The position numbers were made by a program, and so were the translations under genes. This document shows positions 1 to 9,064 of a stretch of 64,000 bases of DNA, piece by piece. The stretch lies in assembly GCA_040756435.1 (NCBI GenBank), contig JBFLZD010000001.1, positions 1 through 64,000 on the forward strand. The letters run 5' to 3'. The notes below the pieces were generated by a model. The model searched no databases and had not been told where the DNA came from. It saw only the letters and a list, made by a program, of their open reading frames with translations. The stretch comes from Spirochaetota bacterium. GTDB lineage: Bacteria > Spirochaetota > UBA4802 > UB4802. Within the stretch, counting starts at the first letter, position 1. Each line of letters starts with the position of its first letter.

Positions 1-751
1 GAGTTGCAATGCAGTATATATCCTTTGCACCATTTTCCCGTAATGCATGTGCTGCCTGTGTTATGGACCCTGCAGTGTCAATCATATCGTCAATTAATAT
101 ACAGTTGTGGTTTTTGACACTTTCTTCGCCTATGATATTCATTACCTCTGATTTATTGGGCTCAGGCCTTCGCTTATCTACTATTGCTAATTCTGCTCCT
201 ATGTTCCTGGCTAAAAATCGTGCACGTTCTGTTCCACCGGCATCCGGTGATACAACAGTTGGGTTTGGAATATTGAGCTCTCGTACATATTCAATTACCA
301 GTGGTGATGCAAAAAGATTATCCACCGGAATGTCAAAAAAACCCTGTATCTGGTCGGAGTGTAACTCCATAGTGAGTATTCGGTCAACGCCTGCAGCCTG
401 TAACATGTTGGCAACTAATTTAGCTGAAATAGGAACCCGTGGCTCCACCTTTCGGTCCTGACGAGCATAGCCATAGTAAGGTATGACAGCAGTAATTCGC
501 TGTGCTGAAGCCCGCATGGCCGCATCCACCATGAGCAGCAATTCCATGATGTTGTCATTTGCAGGGTTGCTGGTGGATTGTATTAAAAAAACATCCACGC
601 TTCGTACGTTTTCAAGAATCTTGACAGATATTTCCCCATCCTTAAATTTTTTAATTTCAATTTCGGAAAGTTCAATGCCTAAATACTGTGCAATTTCATG
701 GGCTAACGGGAAATTTGAGGTTCCGGAAAATAGTTTTATTGGATATATCAT
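1..751 (-). CDS. prs: Ribose-phosphate pyrophosphokinase (PRPP synthetase), C-terminus off the window
   Basis: Makes PRPP from ribose 5-phosphate and ATP in the cytosol, for nucleotide, His and Trp synthesis. The frame read from the ATG at 751 begins MIYPIKLFSGTSN and remains open to base 1, giving 250 codons. It shows the family's EIEIKKFKDGE segment, the RQDRKVEPR ATP-site loop, VVSPDAGG, and the PRPP-binding loop LIDDMIDTAGS near residues 215-226. About 60 residues of the usual ~310 are missing because the window ends. It lies 17 bp downstream of the GlmU-like gene on the same strand, fitting the widespread ispE-glmU-prs order, so co-transcription is likely. Identification is firm. Confidence 0.95.
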   Translation of the reverse strand, partial: MIYPIKLFSGTSNFPLAHEIAQYLGIELSEIEIKKFKDGEISVKILENVRSVDVFLIQSTSNPANDNIMELLLMVDAAMRASAQRITAVIPYYGYARQDRKVEPRVPISAKLVANMLQAAGVDRILTMELHSDQIQGFFDIPVDNLFASPLVIEYVRELNIPNPTVVSPDAGGTERARFLARNIGAELAIVDKRRPEPNKSEVMNIIGEESVKNHNCILIDDMIDTAGSITQAAHALRENGAKDIYCIAT

Positions 752-768
752 AATAACCTTTTTAACAT

Positions 769-1512
769 TTACTTTTTTTTGGAAATTATATCTTCAAGTT
801 TAGCTAATTCCTCTTTTGAATTAATACCACTGCCCTGTATTGGATCATCTAACCTGATAATTTTAACAGTATTGCCGGTTGACCGGATATATGTTAATGC
901 ATCAGGCAGATAGTATTCCTTCTGTGCATTTTCTGTAGTAACGGTTTTTAAACCCTTGAAAAGAAGCTGTGATTTAAATGCATAGGTACCGGTATTAACT
1001 TCATGGGTAGCTTTTTGCTCAGGGTCTGCATCCTTTTCTTCTACGATTTTTTGTAGATTGCCATGTTCATCACGAATGATTCGTCCATAGCCAAAAGGAT
1101 TTTCAAGTTCCATGGTTAGCACAACTGCTCCCGTTTTGGGGTCGTTGGCTGTAGAAAAAAGCATTGAAAACGTTTCAGGCTTAATTAACGGAACATCCCC
1201 ACAGGCAACAATGATAATACCATTATATGCCTGCAATACAGGTTCGGCCTGCATAACTGCATGCCCTGTTCCTAATTGCTCTTTTTGCCATACAAATTGT
1301 GCCCTTTTGCTTATTGCCTGTATAACATCTTCACCTCTATAGCCTACCACCACGATGATATCTTCTTCTTTAAGACCTGCATGTATTAAATTATCAATAA
1401 CATGAAGAACCAGTGGTTTGCCACCCAGGGGGTGCAATACTTTGGGCAATTCGGATTGCATTCGTACGCCTTTACCCGCAGCAAGGACTATGGCTTTACA
1501 TTTACTATCCAT
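769..1512 (-). CDS. GlmU-like nucleotidyltransferase, N-terminal domain only
   Basis: A sugar-nucleotide pyrophosphorylase of the GlmU N-terminal type, which would form UDP-GlcNAc from GlcNAc-1-P and UTP for cell-wall synthesis. The start is AIVLAAGKGVRM, then LPKVLHPLGGKP, GTGHAVMQAEP, CGDVPLI and EVNTGTYAF, all typical of the family. The protein is ~247 residues, whereas full GlmU is about 450-460 because of a C-terminal left-handed beta-helix acetyltransferase; no hexapeptide repeats follow here. GlcN-1-P acetylation would therefore need another protein, or the substrate may differ. The ATG at 1512 is chosen; a GTG at 1521 is an alternative, and neither has a good Shine-Dalgarno. It lies between tRNA-Gln and prs. 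Confidence 0.85.
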   Translation of the reverse strand: MDSKCKAIVLAAGKGVRMQSELPKVLHPLGGKPLVLHVIDNLIHAGLKEEDIIVVVGYRGEDVIQAISKRAQFVWQKEQLGTGHAVMQAEPVLQAYNGIIIVACGDVPLIKPETFSMLFSTANDPKTGAVVLTMELENPFGYGRIIRDEHGNLQKIVEEKDADPEQKATHEVNTGTYAFKSQLLFKGLKTVTTENAQKEYYLPDALTYIRSTGNTVKIIRLDDPIQGSGINSKEELAKLEDIISKKK

Positions 1513-1537
1513 ACATGGCACCAGAAAAATAGAAAAT

Positions 1538-1609
1538 CTGAGGTGCCAGGATTCGAACCTGGGAATGCCGGGACCAAAACCCGGTGCCGTACCGCTTGGC
1601 TACACCTCA
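1538..1609 (-). tRNA. tRNA-Gln (anticodon TTG)
   Basis: Read on the minus strand the sequence folds as a cloverleaf. The acceptor arm is TGAGGTG pairing with CACCTCA, the anticodon arm is CCGGG-TTTTGGT-CCCGG with anticodon TTG, and the T arm is CCAGG-TTCGAAT-CCTGG. The 3' CCA is not encoded and would be added by the CCA enzyme (a candidate gene lies at 43062). It sits between ispE and the GlmU-like gene on the same strand, so it may be processed from a shared transcript. Confidence 0.95.
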
Positions 1610-1640
1610 TTATTTAGATATAATATAGTAATAATTTTTA

Positions 1641-2531
1641 TTATATCATTAATAATTTGGTAAAAAAAACCTGTGAAAATTGGGTTTGAATCTGGCTGTA
1701 AACATTTTCAGCATTTACTGAATCAAAAAAAAGTGCAAAAATTGCAGATCCACTCCCTGTCATCTGAGCAAAGTCAGGTTGAAAACGTTTCAGAGTATTA
1801 TATACAGTAACAAGCCCAGGATTGTTGGTAAATATAATCTCCTGAAAGTCATTTTTAAATATTTTCAACAATGAGTTACTGTCACCTTTTTTCCATACGT
1901 GAAGAATTTCGTCTTTACAGGAAGCAACAGGCTGAGTGCCTCGTTTGAGGTCAGCATAAGCCTGTTTGGTATTGCAATGGATATCATCATAGATAATAAT
2001 TGCGGTTGCCGGCAGAGCTATTGGCGGCAATGGCGTGACTATTTCGCCTATACCCTCACACAGTGCAACTGTACCGTTAAGACAAAAGGGCACATCAGCC
2101 CCAATTGTTTGTGCTATTGCCATAAGTTCCTGTTCATTAAAATGTTTCAGCCTATTATTAAGAAGCAACAACGTTGCGGCAGCATCCGCACTGCCCCCGG
2201 CTAAACCCGCCTGGGATGGTATATTTTTTTGTATGGCGATAGCAACCTGCAATCCTATGCCAGCATGGTGACAGTACATTTCAACAGCTTTTGCAATGAG
2301 ATTTTCCCTTGTAGGTATGTTTTCCATAACAGATGCGTTGCGTCCACCAATACACTGCAATGATGTGATGCCCACACCAGGTTTACACACTTCACATTGT
2401 TCAAGTTGTAAAAGATCAAAAATATCAACTTTTGCCATGATGCTACAGATATTGTGGTAGCCATCAGGCCGTTTATTCAATACTTCAAGATGAAGATTTA
2501 TTTTTGCGTAGGCTTTTATACTAACAATCAT
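1641..2531 (-). CDS. ispE: 4-diphosphocytidyl-2-C-methyl-D-erythritol kinase
   Basis: GHMP-family kinase that phosphorylates CDP-methylerythritol in the MEP pathway of isoprenoid synthesis; cytosolic. The sequence begins MIVSIKAYAKINLHL and continues RPDGYHN, both typical of IspE. The ATP loop reads PSQAGLAGGSADAAA near residues 100-114. QTIGADVPFCLNG and a MTGSGSAIFALF C-terminal glycine motif follow. The length, 296 residues, is usual. The ATG at 2531 is preferred because the family begins at this point; a GTG at 2540 would add three residues. It heads the cluster continuing to tRNA-Gln, the GlmU-like gene and prs. Confidence 0.93.
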   Translation of the reverse strand: MIVSIKAYAKINLHLEVLNKRPDGYHNICSIMAKVDIFDLLQLEQCEVCKPGVGITSLQCIGGRNASVMENIPTRENLIAKAVEMYCHHAGIGLQVAIAIQKNIPSQAGLAGGSADAAATLLLLNNRLKHFNEQELMAIAQTIGADVPFCLNGTVALCEGIGEIVTPLPPIALPATAIIIYDDIHCNTKQAYADLKRGTQPVASCKDEILHVWKKGDSNSLLKIFKNDFQEIIFTNNPGLVTVYNTLKRFQPDFAQMTGSGSAIFALFFDSVNAENVYSQIQTQFSQVFFTKLLMI

Positions 2532-2711
2532 TAATAGCACTTTTATTACAGAATGGCAAATCTATATTTTAGCTGTTTTCCTGTCAAGTAATTAATAGTA
2601 GCTGTGATATATGTTAAAAAATTGTTGCATTGTTCATACAAATATATGAAGAATAAGGGCATTATTACCATTTATTTATAAAAGCATTGCAATATTGAGG
2701 TGTTTACTACT

Positions 2712-4109
2712 ATGCAAATCGTGATGAAAATATTGATGGGGATGATGTATCTGCTCCCTAAAAAAATGCGCGATAGCTTCCCAGCTATCATGATGCAAAA
2801 AGGGAGGGTTGCTGCTGGAAAACATCATCCCACAATTGCTATGAATATTACCAATATGCTTATATGTGCAAAAAATTGTGGAACATGCCCAAGTTATCCT
2901 GGGATACGAGGGGAAGCGCTTTTTTGTGCTTCTGGCCCCAGTACAGGTGAAGTTATTGAAAATGGTTGTAATTGTATTACTTGTCCACTATTTGACAGAT
3001 GTAGCCCCTATAGTATTGGATATTTTTGTATTCATGGGCAGTGCAGCCCTAAGGATACACGGACAGCAATTGCTAAATTTACAGATATGGCTAAGGCCTA
3101 TTTACAGCGTTTTACATTTCAGATAGATGATGAAGAAGAATTCATTCTTGAGGATGCGGTAAAAGCAGAGATTGTTGATGAACCCGATGTCCATGATATA
3201 ACACTCAAGTTTATTGGTGAAAAAGTAGTTAATTCTAAATCAAACATCCCAATCCTGTATGCATCGCTTAATGCCGGGATACCACATACACACGTATGTG
3301 GTGGGAGAGCACGGTGCTCAACCTGCAGGGTGATAATAGAAGAGGGCCTGGAATATTGCCGACCTCGAAATGAAAGAGAAACACGGCTGGCTAAAATAAA
3401 AGGATTTCCCCCTGAAGTCAGGCTTGCATGACAGACCACTGTAGAAGGTAACATCTCATTACGGAGGCTGGTATTGGATGAGCTTGATATATCCGAGGCT
3501 ATACGACAGGGTAGAGGTGGCATCAATGATGTAGGAAGAGAAGCTGATGTTACAATATTATTTTCAGATATACGATCATTTACTGCATTTTCTGAAAAGG
3601 CTTTGCCGTATGATGTCATTCATATTTTAAACAGGTATTTTGAAACTATAGGAAGTATTATTGATGTTAATGGGGGCTACATTGATAAGTATATGGGTGA
3701 TGGTATTATGGCTATTTTTGGCCTGGATAAAGACATGAAAGATGACCATGCATATCTGGCTGTAAAATCATCACTGGAAATACAACAAGCAATAAATGAA
3801 TTCAATGATTATCTATTACAACATTTTAATCATTCTTTTTCAGCAGGTGTTGGTATTCATTCCGGAACTGTTATTATTGGGAACTTAGGGTTCAGCAAAA
3901 AGAAAGAATACACTGCATTGGGTGATACGGTCAATACAGCTTCACGTATAGAATCATTGAATAAAAGAACTGGAACTGCAATACTTGTTTCTGAAAGTAC
4001 ATATAAGCGGTGTCAGCGGCATTTTACCTGGGGGCGAAAATTTAAAACAAAGGTTAAAGGCAAGGAAGAGCCTGTAGTTGTTCATGAAGTAATTGATTTT
4101 ATGCGTTAG
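2712..4109 (+). CDS. DUF2769-ferredoxin-adenylate/guanylate cyclase with in-frame TGA codon
   Basis: Class III nucleotide cyclase with a redox-type N-terminus, 465 residues if the TGA at 3429-3431 is read through. Residues ~50-110 form a Cys-rich DUF2769-like domain (CGTCPSYPG, CNCITCPLFDRC). Residues ~170-245 form a [2Fe-2S] ferredoxin domain (HVCGGRARCSTC). The cyclase domain follows, with metal sites FSDIRSFTAF and YMGDGIMAIFG and the GDTVNTASRIES motif. The TGA interrupts the frame at RLA-[TGA]-QT, where the family carries the last cluster cysteine (RLACQT). The same frame continues without indel into the cyclase domain. It could be selenocysteine, readthrough, a nonsense mutation or a sequencing error. 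A TTG at 3474 could restart translation of the cyclase domain alone. The 3' end overlaps the convergent epimerase gene by 11 bp. Confidence 0.8.
3429..3431 (+). other. In-frame TGA at the fourth ferredoxin cysteine position
   Basis: TGA is flanked in frame by codons for RLA upstream and QT downstream, and the upstream and downstream reading frames are identical. Cluster ligands C-x5-C-x2-C lie about 33 codons earlier, which is the expected spacing to the last ligand. One base change from TGC or TGT would give it. A clear bacterial SECIS hairpin could not be recognised by eye: only short GTAA/TTAC and ACCA/TGGT pairings are visible in the next 45 bases. Confidence 0.7.
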
Positions 4110-5052
4110 AAGATAAATAAGCTCTGATTGCCTGCTCAGATGAATAACGTGGTTTAAATCCAAGCACTTTTTTAATTTTATCAGCATTCATGGAAAGTGG
4201 GTATTGAATATATGTTAACTGGCCAGGCCCAAAAGGCAGAAGATGAAGCGTATAAAGGGCTGAAACAATAGGCTTCATTATACCTGCGGGTATTGGTACC
4301 AGGGGTTTGCCAGCAACTGTTGCCATTTCATCATAGCGCAGTCCTTTGTCGGTGGCAAGGTTGAAAGCCCCCTGAACATTTTTTGTCAGGGCCAAGAAAA
4401 ATGCTTCTGCAGCATCATCTTCATGTATAAATTGCATTATTGGGTTATACCCTTTAAATCCAAGGATAAATGACTGCTTCAATGATTTTGCTACAGCACT
4501 TTTACAATGAGGCCCCATTATAATACAGGGGCGCATGATGACAACTTTTGTGTTTGGGTTTTCTTTAGCAAACTGTGCAACCTTATATTCAATTTCGACC
4601 TTATGTATAGCATAGGTAAAACCGGGTGTCGGGCGCAATGGGGCTGTTTCATCAAGATAATCAGGAGTATCAGGGAAAAATCCATATGCACAATCGGAAC
4701 TGGCAATAACAAATTTGCTGGCTTTAACCGCAGCAGTAGCACGCAGAACATTTTCAGATCCTACTATATCAATTTCGTACTCCAGTTTATAATCACGTGA
4801 AGGGTTTGAAAGATATGCTAAATGCAGTACATCGGTAACTTTGTGGTTAATAAAAATGTCCTTAAGCTTTTGCCCATCTCTGATATCACAATATTCATAA
4901 ACAAAGTGAGGTGGAAGAGGCATATCAGGTTTAATAATGTCAGTACATACTATTTTAGAGTAGAATTTGGATTTTTTAAGTCTTTCTATTACGCGCGAAC
5001 CAACATACCCAAATGCTCCGGTAATTACCAGTATTCGCTTTTGTGTTTTCAT
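4099..5052 (-). CDS. NAD-dependent epimerase/dehydratase (extended SDR)
   Basis: Extended short-chain dehydrogenase of 317 residues, probably acting on a nucleotide sugar or a related NAD(P)-dependent substrate. The Rossmann motif TGAFGYVGS lies at residues 11-19. DIRD follows at the adenine-contact position, ASSDCAYG holds the catalytic Ser region, and YAIHK provides the Tyr-x3-Lys pair near residues 147-151. The C-terminal part is the variable substrate domain, so the substrate cannot be assigned. It is convergent with and slightly overlaps the cyclase gene. An upstream spacer of ~220 bp separates it from a divergent gene. Confidence 0.82.
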   Translation of the reverse strand: MKTQKRILVITGAFGYVGSRVIERLKKSKFYSKIVCTDIIKPDMPLPPHFVYEYCDIRDGQKLKDIFINHKVTDVLHLAYLSNPSRDYKLEYEIDIVGSENVLRATAAVKASKFVIASSDCAYGFFPDTPDYLDETAPLRPTPGFTYAIHKVEIEYKVAQFAKENPNTKVVIMRPCIIMGPHCKSAVAKSLKQSFILGFKGYNPIMQFIHEDDAAEAFFLALTKNVQGAFNLATDKGLRYDEMATVAGKPLVPIPAGIMKPIVSALYTLHLLPFGPGQLTYIQYPLSMNADKIKKVLGFKPRYSSEQAIRAYLSSNA

Positions 5053-5272
5053 AATATATTCCTTAAGTTATAGTGTCCCTTAATTTTAATACCTTAATTT
5101 ATATGGTATCAATAACTTTTTTATATTTTTTTATATGTTGCAAATTAAGGCGGATAATAATACTATTTTATAAGTAAGCCCATAAATGTAATGGTGAACA
5201 TATTGATAATCTCACTTTTAATCGATGTAGGTTTAAAAGTTTTTTGATTATGTATTTTTTAGGAGGAGATAG

Positions 5273-6358
5273 ATGAAATATCTATTCTTGATTATTGTTA
5301 TACTTCATGGTTTGATTCATGTGCTTGGGTTTTTAAAATCTTTGGGATATGCAATACCTCAATTACCTGCTATAAACAAACTTACTGGTATAGTTTGGCT
5401 GGTGGTAAGCTTTGCGATGATAGCAACAGCTATTTTGTATATTACTGATAATGCCATGTGGTTGTTGACAGGAACTATCGCCATATTTGTATCCCAGGTT
5501 TTAATTATTTCAAGCTGGCAGGAAGCAAAATATGGAACGTTGCCCAATATTATTATTCTTATTATTGTAGTTGTTGGATGTGCAATGTGGTTTTTCAACC
5601 ATCAGGTTGAAAAAGAAATTCAGGTAATGTTAGCACAGGAAGCGCATTCTGAAAAGCCTGCAGAAAAAATTATCACTGAAAATATGCTTACACGATACCC
5701 TGCACCTGTACAACGATGGCTCAGATATTCTGGTGTTGTAGGGAAGGAAATTGTAAGAACGGTGTACGTTACACAGAAAGGTGAAATGAGGTTAAACCCT
5801 GGACAAAAGCAATGGTTTACATCATATTCACAACAGTACTTTACGGTTTCCATCCCTGCATTCATCTGGAAGGTAAGCATGAATATATATCTGCTGCCTG
5901 TTATTGGCAGGGATATGTTTGTCAATGGCAAGGGGGAAATGAAGATAATGTTAATGGGGCTTATACCAATCGCGATAGCTGGTAATGATTTCAAAATTCA
6001 TCAATCGGCTTTACAACGGTTTCTTGGTGAAATTTCTTGGTTTCCTCAGGCAGCGCTCATGCCTTATATACGCTGGGATGCAATTGATGAATCAAGTGCA
6101 AGAGCAACAATTACATATAGGGGTATATCAGGCAGTGCTGTTTTTCATTTTAATACTAAAGGTGAACTGGTAAAGTTTGTGGCAATGCGATATAAAGACA
6201 TTAATGATGAAAAGCCTACAGAGTGGGTTGCAACTGTTAAAGGTTATGGTGAATTTAATGGTATAAAAATCCCAACATCCTTTGATGCTACATGGATGCT
6301 AAAAGAGGAACCATTTACATGGTTCAGGTTTGAGATTTCTGATGTGAGATATCAGTAA
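5273..6358 (+). CDS. DUF6544-type membrane protein
   Basis: Protein of 361 residues with unknown function. The first ~110 residues hold about four hydrophobic segments (for example FLIIVILHGLIHVLGFL and IIILIIVVVGCAMWFF). The remaining ~240 residues look soluble and resemble the DUF6544 family, with RYPAPVQRWLRYSGVVG near residue 138 as its hallmark start. A strong Shine-Dalgarno (AGGAGG at 5262-5267) precedes the ATG. Family membership is from memory of the motif pattern; a biochemical role is not assigned. It stands alone between a divergent epimerase and the downstream phosphatase gene. Confidence 0.7.
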   Translation: MKYLFLIIVILHGLIHVLGFLKSLGYAIPQLPAINKLTGIVWLVVSFAMIATAILYITDNAMWLLTGTIAIFVSQVLIISSWQEAKYGTLPNIIILIIVVVGCAMWFFNHQVEKEIQVMLAQEAHSEKPAEKIITENMLTRYPAPVQRWLRYSGVVGKEIVRTVYVTQKGEMRLNPGQKQWFTSYSQQYFTVSIPAFIWKVSMNIYLLPVIGRDMFVNGKGEMKIMLMGLIPIAIAGNDFKIHQSALQRFLGEISWFPQAALMPYIRWDAIDESSARATITYRGISGSAVFHFNTKGELVKFVAMRYKDINDEKPTEWVATVKGYGEFNGIKIPTSFDATWMLKEEPFTWFRFEISDVRYQ

Positions 6359-6435
6359 CAACAGTGTTATTATAAATTACAATGTGCTGTGATAGAGGAG
6401 TAATGTAATTGGATTGTAATACAATAAAATATTTA

Positions 6436-6462
6436 TTGACAAAATAGTTATATATGTATACT
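6436..6462 (+). promoter_or_regulatory. Possible sigma-70 promoter for the 7TM-SpoIIE gene
   Basis: TTGACA (6436-6441) is followed after 15 bp by TATACT (6457-6462), or after 17 bp by TACTAC. It lies about 160 bp upstream of the start at 6625. The match is by consensus only, in AT-rich DNA. Confidence 0.4.
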
Positions 6463-6624
6463 ACCAGCAGTAACGGGATTAACATTAACAATTATTCAAA
6501 AGAGATTATTGAATTATTATATAGTAGATAATGTTTTATACAAGAAAAGATATTTCCCACTCAAAGCTTCACAATTACAAATGCAGAGTAGTTTTACTAT
6601 TAATAATCCAAATATAAAAACATT

Positions 6625-8745
6625 ATGGAAGCAAAACCAAACTCACTATCTACATTACGATTGTTTGCTTTTATTTTATTATGTTATGTAAGTGTATGTC
6701 ATGTATGTGGATGTTCGCCTTCAGAAATATTTTTTTCACCTTATGCTGCAACTGGTGGGGTTTTGGATTGTTCAAGATGGGATTTTACAAAAGAAAATCC
6801 GGTTGAATTAAAAGGCGAATGGAAATTCAAAATGTATGACGATAACCCGGGATATGCCTTACCTGATGTAGATGATTCACAATGGGATATGATAAAAATT
6901 CCTAATTACTGGAACGTAAAAAAGTATAAAGGAGAAGGATTTGGATGGTTCAGATTAAAGGTTAAGGTTAACGATAGTTTCTGGGAAAGCAGTCCTGCCA
7001 TTTATCTTCAGGGGGCAAATACAGCATATGAACTCTATTGCAATGGAAAGAAAGTCTTGCATGCCGGGACTGTCGGTGAAAACAGGGGAACCTCTGTTCC
7101 CAGTTTAAAACCACAAATACAACCTTTGCATATACACCATAATCCCAAAGACATTGTTATAGCAGTTAAAGTATCTAATTTTTATCATAGGGGGGGTGGG
7201 CTTAATAAATCTATCGTTATTGGTTCTTTTGACAGCATTAGCAAAGTCCTCTGGCAAAGAGATTTTTCTGCAACGCTTATCCTGGGTATTTTAATAATAA
7301 CTGCTATTTATCATATTATTCTCTTTTTTGGACGAATGCAGGATAAAACTTCTCTGTGGTTTTCAATTTTCTGTATTGCTGTTTTTAGCCATTCTTTTGT
7401 TGTAGGGAACTATCTAGAACAAATTTTCAGTGGTCAAAAGATTTATTTTATACGATTTACCATTGAATATGCAAGTTTAGGATTAGGATGGACAGGCCTG
7501 GCTTTGTATATGTATTCACTTTTTCCCCATGAGACAAACAGACTATTTGTTTTGTTCCTGGTAGCAACAGGGCTTATTTTTATAAGTGTGCCGATTCTAT
7601 TTCCCCCACAAATTTTTACAAAGCTTATAAATATCTTCAATATATTTCTTCTGATTTCATTGGTTGGTAGTTTTTATGTACTAATTATAGCTTCTTTAAG
7701 AAGGCGTAAAGATGCTTTATTAATTTTATCTGGTTTTATTATTTTAATGCTAAGCATTATAAATGATATGTTGCATAATCTTTTTATTATAAGTACTGCG
7801 TTTATTTCAGAATACGGGCTTGTCTTTTTTATTCTGTTTCAATCTTCTGTGTTATCACTTCGTTTTTCTCGAGCATTTAAACTTTCCGAGTACCTTTCAA
7901 GTAATCTCAATGAGGAGGTAAACAAAAAAACAGCAGAATTATTACAAAAGACTGAAGAAGCATTGTCCGCACGTCAGGAAACTGAAGAAACATATAAAAA
8001 ATTATCTGTATTATATCAGCGTATGTCTCATGAAATACATTTAGCAAAGATTGTACATGACAGAATTATCCCAAAAGAATGCAGTACATTTCCTGGCATA
8101 AAAATAACTATCTACACTAAACCCTTTATGGAGATTGGTGGTGATTTTTATGACATTGCAAAGTTACCAGGAGGGCAAACGCGACTGTTTGTTGCTGATG
8201 CAACAGGTCATGGCATCAGTGCATCATTGGCAACAATTTTAATAAAAGTTGAATATGATAAAATTAAGGAGATCTGTGCAAAACCTTCTGAGGTACTTGG
8301 TAGGCTTAACGATATATTTTCAGAGTATTATAAATCCCTGAAGATGTATATAACGGGTGTTGTGGTAGATATTAATACAAAAGACAATATCATTATATAT
8401 GGTTCAGCGGGTCATCCTGATCAAATTATAGTTAAAAATGGTGATATGCATGAATTATCCCGGACCGGACCAGCAATTGGTATATCACGTACACCTGGCT
8501 ATGAGGATCGAACCATTGAATATAACCATAAGGATACATTGTTTTTATTTACTGATGGTATTTTAGAGGAATTCAATCCAGTGCAGTTTGAAGATGGATA
8601 CAATAACCTAAAAACTTTTATAAAGAAATTTAGTTATACAAATGCAGAAGGAACTATTAATGCAATTAAAGAGCATTTGGAGCATAAGCCTATAAGTGTC
8701 CAGCAAAAGGATGATGAACTTATTATGGGTATTGATTTTGTATAA
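6625..8745 (+). CDS. 7TM-DISM receptor with SpoIIE/PP2C phosphatase domain
   Basis: Membrane signalling protein of 706 residues, likely a sensor that controls a partner-switching (anti-sigma antagonist) pathway. The N-terminus has a hydrophobic signal with a lipobox-like VCGC. Next comes an extracytoplasmic beta-sandwich of galactose-binding type (WDFTKENPVELKGEWKF, PNYWNV, GFGWFRLKV). Seven membrane segments lie at about residues 210-405. A coiled coil (residues ~415-480) follows, then the PP2C-like phosphatase with GGDFYDIAKL, ADATGHGISA and LFTDGILEEF, which carry the metal-binding Asp/Gly residues. Spirochaetes are rich in this architecture. No antagonist or anti-sigma gene is adjacent. 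The start lacks a clear Shine-Dalgarno. Confidence 0.88.
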   Translation: MEAKPNSLSTLRLFAFILLCYVSVCHVCGCSPSEIFFSPYAATGGVLDCSRWDFTKENPVELKGEWKFKMYDDNPGYALPDVDDSQWDMIKIPNYWNVKKYKGEGFGWFRLKVKVNDSFWESSPAIYLQGANTAYELYCNGKKVLHAGTVGENRGTSVPSLKPQIQPLHIHHNPKDIVIAVKVSNFYHRGGGLNKSIVIGSFDSISKVLWQRDFSATLILGILIITAIYHIILFFGRMQDKTSLWFSIFCIAVFSHSFVVGNYLEQIFSGQKIYFIRFTIEYASLGLGWTGLALYMYSLFPHETNRLFVLFLVATGLIFISVPILFPPQIFTKLINIFNIFLLISLVGSFYVLIIASLRRRKDALLILSGFIILMLSIINDMLHNLFIISTAFISEYGLVFFILFQSSVLSLRFSRAFKLSEYLSSNLNEEVNKKTAELLQKTEEALSARQETEETYKKLSVLYQRMSHEIHLAKIVHDRIIPKECSTFPGIKITIYTKPFMEIGGDFYDIAKLPGGQTRLFVADATGHGISASLATILIKVEYDKIKEICAKPSEVLGRLNDIFSEYYKSLKMYITGVVVDINTKDNIIIYGSAGHPDQIIVKNGDMHELSRTGPAIGISRTPGYEDRTIEYNHKDTLFLFTDGILEEFNPVQFEDGYNNLKTFIKKFSYTNAEGTINAIKEHLEHKPISVQQKDDELIMGIDFV

Positions 8746-9064
8746 TTAAAAAGATTATTGTATAAGTAGAATTTTTCTAACCGTACCTTCAGCGTCATTA
8801 TATTTTTTTATAAAAGATTATATGGACTATTATTTTTATTCTGTATTTTTCATCCCCAACCATTATAATTCCTTTGAGATGAGATTTTAATTTATTTTTT
8901 TGTGAAATTATCGTTAGGTATTCCTCATCATATATACTGTAAAAGTTTATCGGATAACTGATACTAATATTGTATGTAAATACTATCTTTTGGTAATCTA
9001 TTGTTGTTTTTGTAATGGAAATGTAGTATATTATAGTAATTAAGAATTTAAGAGGAATCTTAAT
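8746..9064. other. Intergenic region, no convincing gene
   Basis: 319 bp of AT-rich DNA between the phosphatase and the copper ATPase. A 90-codon minus-strand frame exists, but it has low-complexity composition, no Shine-Dalgarno, and its start overlaps copA; it was not accepted. No clear terminator hairpin was seen. Confidence 0.5.

Noticed and set aside
9-803. Plus-strand ORFs at the left edge
   Set aside because: They are antisense shadows of prs, whose minus-strand frame gives a textbook protein.
3474-4109. Cyclase domain as an independent gene
   Set aside because: It is in the same frame as the upstream ferredoxin part without a ribosome site near TTG 3474; treated as one gene interrupted by TGA, though a restart is possible.
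6509-6691. 60-codon ORF before the 7TM-SpoIIE gene
   Set aside because: AT-rich random-looking peptide overlapping the next gene, with no ribosome site.
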